Positions 15,044-20,881 of a stretch of DNA of 20,881 bases are shown here, piece after piece. The notes below the pieces were generated by a model. It worked only from the letters and a program-made list of their open reading frames with translations. It was not told the origin of the DNA and searched no databases. Every line of letters begins with the position of its first letter. Position 1 is the stretch's first letter. Source of the stretch: JAFDXJ01 sp039811225 (lineage in GTDB: Bacteria > Bacteroidota > Bacteroidia > Chitinophagales > Chitinophagaceae); NCBI GenBank assembly GCA_039811225.1, contig JBDHYG010000028.1:1-20881 (forward strand), read 5' to 3'. A program made the position numbers and the translations under genes.

Positions 15044-16378
15044 TTATCCATTGCCATTCATTTCCCCGGCCCAGTTCGCCCGTTGATCGGCAGGAAGTTT
15101 CCAGGGTGAAAAATTATTTTCAATACTGCTGAACATACTATTCCATTCCGCCGGTGCATTGCTTTCTTCCATCACCAGGTAACGCCGCATTTGCAGGATG
15201 ATATCCAGCGGGCTGATACTTACCGGGCAGGCTTCCACGCAGGCATTACAGGCCGTACAGGCACGCAATTCTTCTGGTGTGATATAGTCATGCAGTAATG
15301 ATTTTCCATCATCTACAAATTCCTTATTCATCCGGATATTTTTTCCCACTTCTTCGGCCCGGTCCCTGGTTTTCATCATGATCATCCGCGGGCTTAATAC
15401 TTTGCCCGTAATATTTGCCGGGCAGGCAGCGCTGCATCGTCCACATTCAGTGCAGGTATAAGCATCAAGCAGGTTTTTCCAACTCAGGTCCATGGTATCT
15501 TTTGCCCCGAATTTTTTCGGTGTTGTATCCGTTGGTTCCGCAGGTACCAATTCGGGTTGCATAGCATACAAAACTTCCTGTTGTATCTCGGGCATATTTT
15601 TCATTTTGCCCTGGGGTTCGAGGCGGGCATACCAGGCATTGGGAAAAGCCAGTAAAATATGAAGGTGCTTGGAATACGGCAGGTAATTTAAAAAGGCAAA
15701 GATGCCGATGATATGCAACCACCAACAAAAGCGTTCTGTAAAAATCAAAGAGGAGGTACTCATACCTTCCAGCAACGGATGCAGCAAAGACGAAAAAACA
15801 AAATTACCGGTTGCGGCTTCACTGTAATGTGCTACGCCTCTTGTTTGTAACAGGGTATCACAGGCATTCATGGTCAGGAATAAACTCATTAGGACGATTT
15901 CCGTGATCAGGATATAATTAGCATCACTGCGCGGCCAGCCATTGAGGTCTTTGCTCCAAAGACGTTTTACTTTTACCACATTCCTACGCAATAAAAAGAT
16001 AACACAAAAAAGAAGGACACCCACGGCAAGGCATTCAAAGGCATTTATCAAGGCATTGTATAAAGCGCCCAGGGGATGGAAAAATAAACGATGTGTTCCC
16101 AAAAGCCCGTCCAGGGCTATTTCCAGGATCTCTATATTGATAATGATAAAACCGGCATACACGACAAAGTGCATAACAGCAACCAATGGATTTTTAAACA
16201 TTTTCTTTTGTCCAAAAGCCAATAGCAATACATTTTTCCAACGGGTAGCTTTATGGTCATTGATGGTTTCGTCCCGGCCACTGAGGATAATTTTCCGGAT
16301 ACGCCCGGCATTCCGGCTAAAGAGCAGGATCGCTGCTATACACAAAAGAATAAATAAGGCCTGGGGTAGAAAGGACAT
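15044..16378 (-). CDS. Membrane-bound (Fe-S) oxidoreductase subunit, HdrC/NarI-like N-terminus with two 4Fe-4S clusters
   Basis: A 444-residue protein with about five or six transmembrane helices in residues 1-245, then a cytoplasmic region with two classical [4Fe-4S] motifs: Cys309, 312, 315, 319 (CTECGRCSAACP) and Cys374, 377, 380, 384 (CTACNACVEACP). Histidines in or near helices (for example 70, 222, 238, 240) could bind haem b as in NarI-like subunits, though I cannot prove it. This is the architecture of a quinone-linked electron carrier that hands electrons to a CCG-domain protein. The partner is most likely encoded at 13488-14267. The electron donor or acceptor is not evident. The upstream region 16379-16492 holds no exact -7 motif on this strand; a 10-bp palindrome TTTCCGGAAA sits at 16397-16406. 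Confidence 0.9.
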   Translation of the reverse strand: MSFLPQALFILLCIAAILLFSRNAGRIRKIILSGRDETINDHKATRWKNVLLLAFGQKKMFKNPLVAVMHFVVYAGFIIINIEILEIALDGLLGTHRLFFHPLGALYNALINAFECLAVGVLLFCVIFLLRRNVVKVKRLWSKDLNGWPRSDANYILITEIVLMSLFLTMNACDTLLQTRGVAHYSEAATGNFVFSSLLHPLLEGMSTSSLIFTERFCWWLHIIGIFAFLNYLPYSKHLHILLAFPNAWYARLEPQGKMKNMPEIQQEVLYAMQPELVPAEPTDTTPKKFGAKDTMDLSWKNLLDAYTCTECGRCSAACPANITGKVLSPRMIMMKTRDRAEEVGKNIRMNKEFVDDGKSLLHDYITPEELRACTACNACVEACPVSISPLDIILQMRRYLVMEESNAPAEWNSMFSSIENNFSPWKLPADQRANWAGEMNGNG

Positions 16379-16507
16379 ATTTTTTTACATTTAAAATTTC
16401 CGGAAAAAAAGAAATTCCTGCTAAGATAATATTTTGTTCTCTTTGGAAAAAGAAAACCATCAGGTGGGAGCCATGTATAAATTTTACAATCTATGAACCA
16501 ATTGCTT

Positions 16508-16515
16508 TATTTTTG
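16508..16515 (+). promoter_or_regulatory. Bacteroidota-type -7 promoter element for the phosphoribosyltransferase gene
   Basis: TATTTTTG, an exact TAnnTTTG match 17 bases before the ATG at 16532. It falls inside the longer reading frame from 16493, so the true start is almost certainly 16532. Confidence 0.55.
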
Positions 16516-16531
16516 TTTGTCAAAAAAAAGC

Positions 16532-17038
16532 ATGGCCGAAGAAAGGAAATTAGTATTAACCCGGGAAGTAGCCGCACAAAAAATCCGCCGCCTTGCATTG
16601 GAAGTGGCTGAACATTTATCCGGGGAAAAAACGCCGTTGCTGATTATCGGTATCCGGGATATTGGTTATGACCTGGCAAAAAAGATTGCTGCCCTGTTAC
16701 CTGAATTTATTCACCTGGAAACTCAGATTATTTCAGCCACGATAGATAAAGTACACCCGGCCGGGGTGGAATTCAGCGAAGTGGTGGACTTTAACCAAAA
16801 AAATATTTTATTGATTGATGATGTATGCAATAGCGGCAAAACATTATTATATACGCTGAAGCCCATTCTTTCTGCTTATCCGAAAAGGGTACAGGTATTG
16901 GTTTTACTGGAACGCATGCACAAACTTTTTCCCATTAAACCGGATTATGTAGGCCTTTCCCTGGCTACAGCCCATGAAGATTTTATTCAGGTACAGTTAG
17001 ATGCGGGTGATTTCTCCGCGATGCTCGTGAGTCGATAA
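16532..17038 (+). CDS. PyrR-like phosphoribosyltransferase
   Basis: A type I phosphoribosyltransferase of 168 residues from the ATG at 16532 (protein beginning MAEERKLVLTREVAAQKI). An upstream in-frame ATG at 16493 would include the -7 promoter element and is rejected. The PRPP-binding signature is clear: NILLIDDVCNSGKTLLYTL (about residues 90-108), preceded by a GIRDIGYDLAKKI phosphate-type loop. Overall it resembles PyrR, which in some bacteria is a uracil phosphoribosyltransferase and an RNA-binding attenuator of pyrimidine genes. No pyr genes are adjacent, so the PyrR regulatory role is not supported here; the base used is unknown. It is 31 bases upstream of the phosphohexomutase gene on the same strand, suggesting cotranscription. 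Confidence 0.87.
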   Translation: MAEERKLVLTREVAAQKIRRLALEVAEHLSGEKTPLLIIGIRDIGYDLAKKIAALLPEFIHLETQIISATIDKVHPAGVEFSEVVDFNQKNILLIDDVCNSGKTLLYTLKPILSAYPKRVQVLVLLERMHKLFPIKPDYVGLSLATAHEDFIQVQLDAGDFSAMLVSR

Positions 17039-17069
17039 CTATAAAAATAAATTTTAAAAAACCTATTGA

Positions 17070-18803
17070 ATGGATAATAAAACAGCACAAAAGATTAATG
17101 AATGGTTGACCGGAAAGTATGATGCCGCGACAAAAGACGGTATTAAAAAATTGCAGACTGAAAACCCGGCTGAACTGGAGGATGCCTTTTATAAAGACCT
17201 CGAGTTTGGTACAGGTGGTATGCGGGGAATAATGGGGATCGGTACAAACCGGATGAATCAATATATGGTAGCAAAAGCCACACAAGGTTTTGCCAATTAC
17301 ATGAAAAAAACACTGGGCGCCGATGCGCTTCTTTCCGTGGTGATTGCCTATGACAGCCGGAATCAAAGCGCTTATTTTGCCGATGTAACAGCCCGCGTAT
17401 TTGCTGCCAATAATATTTATGTTTACCTGTTTGAATCCTTACGGCCCACCCCGGAACTGAGCTATGCTATTCGTTACCTGAAAGCCAATGGGGGCGTGGT
17501 TTGTACGGCTTCACATAATCCAAAGGAATACAATGGGTATAAAGCTTATTGGTCAGACGGGGCACAACTGGTTCCCCCGCATGATGTAGGTGTAATGGCG
17601 GAAGTGGACAAAATCAACAACCTGGAAGATATAAAATGGGAAGGCCATGAAGAACTCATCAGTAAAATTGGGAAGGAAGTAGATACAGCCTATATACAAA
17701 TGGCCAGGGGCCTGTCTATAAACCCCGGAATCATTGCACAACAGCATGACCTGAAAATTGTATATACACCGATACATGGTACCGGTATCAAACTGATGCC
17801 ACAGGTATTGAAAGCTTTTGGCTTTACAAATGTACATATCGTAGCTGCCCAGGAAACCCCGGATGGAAATTTCCCTACTGTAGTATATCCCAATCCAGAA
17901 GAAAGCGAAGCCATGAAGCTGGGCCTGGAACAGGCACGTCAATTAGATGCCGATATTTTATGTGGCACCGATCCAGATGCGGATCGCGTGGGAATAGGTG
18001 TGAAAAATGAAAATGGTGAATGGATTTTGCTGAATGGAAACCAGACGGCAGTTTTAGCTTTTAGTTATATCATGGAAGCCAGGAAAAAAAGTGGCCAGGC
18101 TATGCCCAATGATATGGTGATCAAAACGATTGTTACTTCAGATATGATTGACCAGGTGGCTGCGAAGAACGGGGTATCTTGTTACAATGTGCTTACCGGT
18201 TTTAAATGGATCGCTTCCATGATTAAGGAAAAAGAAGGAAAAGAAAATTATATCATTGGCGGGGAAGAAAGTTTTGGTTTAATGGTCGGCGATAAAGTCC
18301 GGGATAAAGATGCTGTATCGGCAGCGGCTATTTTATGTGAAATGGCTGCAGTAGAAAAAGCGCGGAACAGTTCTTTATTTACCAGGCTCAAACAAATGTA
18401 TGTAGAATACGGCTTTTATCTAGAAGACCTGATCGGCCTGACCAAAAAGGGTATGCATGGCCAGCAGGAAATTAATGACATCATGCGCAATTACCGCGAC
18501 AACCCACCGGCTACCATCAATGGCGCTGCGGTGGTGGAGATCCTCGATTATAAAGTACAGAGAGGCCGTAACCTGCAAAACGGGAAAACCTGGCAAATTC
18601 ATTTACCCGTGAGCAATGTCTTGCAGTTTATCCTGGCGGATGGCAGTAAAATTTCTGCCCGGCCAAGTGGCACGGAACCAAAGATTAAATTTTATTTCAG
18701 CGTGCATACCGACCTGGCCCATGTAGATGCGTATGCAGACACATATCAGTTACTGAAAAACAGGATCCAGGGTATCATAGCAGATTTAAAACTGAAGGAC
18801 TAA
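17070..18803 (+). CDS. Phosphoglucomutase/phosphohexomutase (PgcA-type)
   Basis: A 577-residue alpha-D-phosphohexomutase that interconverts sugar 1- and 6-phosphates, most likely glucose (possibly also mannose or pentose phosphates). The length fits the PgcA subgroup. All four active-site elements are intact: the phosphoserine loop TASHNPKEYNGY (Ser148), the metal loop GTDPDADRVGIG (about 299-310), the sugar-specificity loop GGEESFGLMVGDKVRDKD (about 397-414) and the phosphate-binding loop ARPSGTEPKIKFY near residues 532-544. An N-terminal LEFGTGGMRGIMGIGTNRMN (45-64) is typical. The GEESFG form is the phosphoglucomutase-like one. The enzyme links glycolytic glucose 6-phosphate to glucose 1-phosphate for sugar-nucleotide and storage polymer synthesis. 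Cotranscribed with the upstream phosphoribosyltransferase. Confidence 0.94.
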   Translation: MDNKTAQKINEWLTGKYDAATKDGIKKLQTENPAELEDAFYKDLEFGTGGMRGIMGIGTNRMNQYMVAKATQGFANYMKKTLGADALLSVVIAYDSRNQSAYFADVTARVFAANNIYVYLFESLRPTPELSYAIRYLKANGGVVCTASHNPKEYNGYKAYWSDGAQLVPPHDVGVMAEVDKINNLEDIKWEGHEELISKIGKEVDTAYIQMARGLSINPGIIAQQHDLKIVYTPIHGTGIKLMPQVLKAFGFTNVHIVAAQETPDGNFPTVVYPNPEESEAMKLGLEQARQLDADILCGTDPDADRVGIGVKNENGEWILLNGNQTAVLAFSYIMEARKKSGQAMPNDMVIKTIVTSDMIDQVAAKNGVSCYNVLTGFKWIASMIKEKEGKENYIIGGEESFGLMVGDKVRDKDAVSAAAILCEMAAVEKARNSSLFTRLKQMYVEYGFYLEDLIGLTKKGMHGQQEINDIMRNYRDNPPATINGAAVVEILDYKVQRGRNLQNGKTWQIHLPVSNVLQFILADGSKISARPSGTEPKIKFYFSVHTDLAHVDAYADTYQLLKNRIQGIIADLKLKD

Positions 18804-18866
18804 GCCTACAGTTCTTTTCGTGTGCAGGGGTTACTGAAAGCAGTACACCGTTAAAGCATTGGTTTC

Positions 18867-19520
18867 ATGAGAAATTATATTGACACATATCAGCATAAGG
18901 GCCTGCGTAAAAAACTGGTAACGCAATTGCGTGAAAAAGGAATTAAAGAGGAAGCGGTTTTACAGGCAATAGAAAAAATACCCAGGCATTTTTTCCTTGA
19001 TTCGGCTTTTGATAAAATTGCGTATGAAGACCGGGCTTTCCCGATCGGGGAGGGACAGACCATTTCCCAGCCTTATACCGTAGCTTATCAAAGCCAGTTA
19101 TTGCAGGTAAAGAAAGGTTGTAAAATCCTGGAAATAGGTACCGGCAGTATTTACCAGGCTTGTGTGTTGGCCGAAATGGGCGCCCGGGTGTTTACCATTG
19201 AACGGCAGAAAAAATTATTTGAAAAGAGTAAAAGTTTTATTTTAAAAAGCAGCTATCCCAATATCAGGTTTTTTTATGGGGATGGTTTTGAAGGCCTGCC
19301 TGCATTTGCCCCTTTTGACCGGGTACTTATTACAGCTGCAGCACCGCATGTTCCCCCCAAATTGCTGGCACAGCTCAAGACAGGAGGCAGTATGATCTTA
19401 CCCCTGGATGAAGGCGATGTGCAGCGGATGTTGCGAATTACCAAAGTGTCGGCGAATGAATTGCAGGAAGAATATTTTGATTATTTTTCTTTTGTACCCA
19501 TGTTGACGGGGAAAAAATGA
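18867..19520 (+). CDS. pcm: Protein-L-isoaspartate O-methyltransferase
   Basis: Pcm uses S-adenosylmethionine to methylate L-isoaspartyl residues in aged proteins, starting their repair. The 217-residue protein matches the family from start to end: YEDRAFPIGEGQTISQPYTV (residues 53-72), SAM motif I LEIGTGSIYQACVLAEMG (88-105), an FTIERQ block, and DRVLITAAAPHVPPKLLAQL with MILPLDE near the C-terminus. One point stands out: the usual GTGSGYQ of motif I is GTGSIYQ, with Ile95 in place of glycine. The neighbouring residues are otherwise normal, so the enzyme may still bind SAM. It is 63 bases after the phosphohexomutase gene without a terminator between, so cotranscription is likely. Confidence 0.93.
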   Translation: MRNYIDTYQHKGLRKKLVTQLREKGIKEEAVLQAIEKIPRHFFLDSAFDKIAYEDRAFPIGEGQTISQPYTVAYQSQLLQVKKGCKILEIGTGSIYQACVLAEMGARVFTIERQKKLFEKSKSFILKSSYPNIRFFYGDGFEGLPAFAPFDRVLITAAAPHVPPKLLAQLKTGGSMILPLDEGDVQRMLRITKVSANELQEEYFDYFSFVPMLTGKK

Positions 19521-19634
19521 GCAGGGAAATCCAGTAAAGACGGGTATAGAAAATAACCAGCCATAATGATTGACAAATGTTGATGGACATTTCCGTTAAT
19601 ACGGCCATAATAGAAAAATTAAAAACAAATCATA

Positions 19635-20429
19635 ATGAAAACAAAGACTTTCTTATTCGCCGCACTATTGCTATGGGGGCATGGTGCTTATTGCCAGAAT
19701 TATATACAAGATAAAGGCATCTTAGGATGCTCGTTGGGTAATTGCCAGGACGGATTTGGGAAATATAATACAGAGACTACATCAACTTTAGGATTCTTTA
19801 AAGATGGGAAAATGAATGGCCCGGGGATTATTTATAATAAACAATTGAAAAGCTCGACTTGCGGGGAATGGAAAGACAATCAACTGGACGGATTTTATGT
19901 TTATGATTTTAATGATGGCGAAAAAGCTTTTGGTGATAAAAGTAACCCGGAAATCAAGGATGTGCAAATTGCTTTTCGAGTTAACCTCAATGCGTGGGTC
20001 GGACTGGTAAGAAGGAATGATACGATATATTATAAAGTCAACATAGACGAAGCGCATCCTTCAGCCTATGTGTATGGGGATACAAATGCCGGGTTCAAAT
20101 ATTTCTATGAAAGAGAAAATGATACGACTGACATTTGGTTGGGTAAATTAGCAAAGGACAAAACGTATAAAAAAGTAATAGAATACAAATATTGTGAAAA
20201 AAACAATTTTCAATTATTTACTAAATACTCCCCAAACCCAACTAAGAATAATATGGGATTTGAAATCCTGAATTACGAAGATGCATTTTATGTAGGCTAC
20301 TTTGGAAAAGGCTACGATTACCTGGAGATTGAGAATTATAATGGTGTGGGCTTCCTAAGAGATAAAATTGACAATAGTTATTATGCAGGAAAATATAAGG
20401 ATGGTCAACTGGTAAAGGTGGCAAAGTAA
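19635..20429 (+). CDS. Secreted MORN-repeat-like protein of unknown function
   Basis: A 264-residue protein with a Sec signal peptide of about 20 residues (hydrophobic FLFAALLLW, cleavage near AYC-QN), so it is exported to the periplasm or surface. After it come three imperfect units of the MORN kind: GCSLGNCQDGFGKY (about 31-44), LGFFKDGKMNGPGIIY (52-67) and GEWKDNQLDGFYVYDFNDG (77-95). The middle region (about 105-240) has no repeat I can recognise, and the last 25 residues return to a GxYxDGQL form. MORN motifs often mediate membrane or protein contact; no enzymatic motif is visible. The gene is A/T-rich by eye compared with the housekeeping genes before it and lies at the start of a seemingly accessory stretch. 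Confidence 0.75.
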   Translation: MKTKTFLFAALLLWGHGAYCQNYIQDKGILGCSLGNCQDGFGKYNTETTSTLGFFKDGKMNGPGIIYNKQLKSSTCGEWKDNQLDGFYVYDFNDGEKAFGDKSNPEIKDVQIAFRVNLNAWVGLVRRNDTIYYKVNIDEAHPSAYVYGDTNAGFKYFYERENDTTDIWLGKLAKDKTYKKVIEYKYCEKNNFQLFTKYSPNPTKNNMGFEILNYEDAFYVGYFGKGYDYLEIENYNGVGFLRDKIDNSYYAGKYKDGQLVKVAK

Positions 20430-20488
20430 AAATAGGAAAAAGGACAATTTTTCTGTAGGTGGAGCAAACAGTCGATAGAAATAAAATT

Positions 20489-20554
20489 ATGAAACGGATA
20501 TTACATTTGCTATTTGTGGTAACACTCCCCGCTATCCGTATTAAGTTCAACTAA
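20489..20554 (+). pseudogene. 21-codon signal-peptide stub, probable gene remnant
   Basis: A short reading frame beginning MKRILHLLFVVTLPA then stopping at 20552-20554 after 21 codons. The start looks like a typical secretion signal, but there is no mature protein. I read it as the beginning of a lost exported protein gene, possibly the N-terminal end of the RHS-associated gene whose fragment begins at 20716. Chance occurrence cannot be excluded. Confidence 0.3.
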
Positions 20555-20715
20555 GAAAGCACCACTATCCTGTGTTTGCTAAATAAATATTGGGGCAGGT
20601 TCAACTTAGGTCAATTTGCCCGCTATGACTAAAGTCTAATTTGATATTACCAATTCAATACTTAAGAAATAGAAACGGGATTCCGAAAAATATGTCCTAA
20701 CTTGGTATTCGTATA
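20555..20715. other. Non-coding stretch between signal-peptide stub and RHS-like fragment
   Basis: No convincing coding region on either strand. Stop codons occur in all plus-strand frames. Two similar near-palindromic segments, AAGTTCAACTAAG (20542-20554 region) and AGGTTCAACTTAGG (20597-20612 region), lie in direct orientation about 60 bases apart; they might mark a small deletion or an element end, but no transposase or inverted terminal repeat is visible. Confidence 0.4.
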
Positions 20716-20881
20716 ATGAAAGCAAGCCCACGATATAAACTAAGAGTAGGAGAGAAAGGCATCTCCGGCAGCTATATCAGCCAGGTAGCATTTACGCCCG
20801 GCGACCCGAAGCAGCTTGTCCTGGCGCATTTTCCGGTAAAGAAGAGTGGGTATGTATATATTTATTTCAGCAATGAAAGTA
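20716..20881 (+). CDS. RHS-repeat-associated protein fragment, cut by the window end
   Basis: An open frame of at least 55 codons that continues beyond the window, starting at ATG 20716 with an in-frame stop at 20698-20700. Its FTPGDPKQLVLAHFPVKKSG and GYVYIYFSNES segments resemble, from memory, the region just before the RHS core in Bacteroidota RHS-repeat-associated proteins, where a similar SGYLYIYVSNE stretch precedes the conserved YYPFG motif. Full-size genes of that kind encode 1,000 or more residues with an exported N-terminus. This one starts abruptly in the middle of the domain with no signal peptide, so it is most likely the surviving 3-prime part of a deleted gene or a promoterless cassette. 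The rest lies outside the window. Confidence 0.5.
   Translation, partial: MKASPRYKLRVGEKGISGSYISQVAFTPGDPKQLVLAHFPVKKSGYVYIYFSNES

Noticed and set aside
16397..16406. TTTCCGGAAA palindrome upstream of the membrane Fe-S gene as an operator shared with 14310-14325
   Set aside because: Only the central CCGG is common to both, and CCGG-containing words are frequent in this window; a 10-bp palindrome is not strong evidence.
16493..16531. Earlier ATG for the phosphoribosyltransferase
   Set aside because: The added 13 residues contain the -7 element and do not resemble the family; the ATG at 16532 gives the usual N-terminus.
20242..20550. Minus-strand frame of about 100 codons near the window end
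   Set aside because: It is largely antisense to the MORN-like gene, has no recognisable family features, and shows biased composition expected of a shadow frame.
20542..20612. Insertion-sequence ends (near-repeats AAGTTCAACTAAG and AGGTTCAACTTAGG)
   Set aside because: They are in direct rather than inverted orientation, short and imperfect, and no transposase is present.

Overview
The window looks like a piece of chromosome from a Bacteroidota bacterium, most likely a Chitinophagaceae-type member. Evidence: gene families typical of that phylum (DUF4270 lipoprotein, a half-length glycogen/starch-synthase-like protein, an LptE-family lipoprotein beside a receiver-less sigma-54 activator, a 417-residue MetK); translation starts preceded by A-rich sequence rather than Shine-Dalgarno motifs; and five exact matches to the Bacteroidota -7 promoter element TAnnTTTG a few bases upstream of gene starts on the correct strand. 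The assignment rests on recognition, not on a database search.

Layout. (1) 144-1718, plus: an FAD-dependent amine oxidase with an N-terminal twin-arginine-type segment. It meets, with no spacer, the minus-strand pair mltG-yihY (3726-1719; septal or peptidoglycan lytic transglycosylase and a YihY/BrkB membrane protein). (2) 8222-3879, minus: an operon-like run miaB, sigma-54 activator, lptE, an acidic hypothetical protein and secG, closed by a strong intrinsic terminator at 3828-3859. panC lies just upstream on the same strand. (3) 9238-12852, plus: the half glycogen-synthase and the DUF4270 lipoprotein form a two-gene unit; metK follows with its own promoter and ends in a clear terminator. 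(4) 12954-16378: an iron-sulfur electron-transfer module (membrane ferredoxin-like protein, CCG-domain protein, small conserved protein) on the minus strand, interrupted by a plus-strand LysE-family exporter gene. (5) 16532-19520, plus: a PyrR-like phosphoribosyltransferase, a phosphoglucomutase-type phosphohexomutase and a protein-isoaspartate methyltransferase. (6) 19635-20881: an accessory-looking end with a secreted MORN-repeat-like protein, a 21-codon signal-peptide stub, and the beginning of an RHS-associated fragment that runs off the window.

Most of the window is ordinary housekeeping: envelope biogenesis (MltG, LptE, SecG), tRNA modification, pantothenate and SAM synthesis, sugar-phosphate metabolism and protein repair. 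I see no CRISPR array, rRNA, tRNA, intact transposon or defence system. The points most worth a second look are the GT5-fold protein that lacks both its C-terminal domain and its N-domain active-site residues and is coupled to a DUF4270 lipoprotein; the split Hdr-like iron-sulfur module with a perfect 16-bp palindrome at the divergent junction with lysE; and the stand-alone sigma-54 activator inside an envelope operon. No clear undescribed system is demonstrated.
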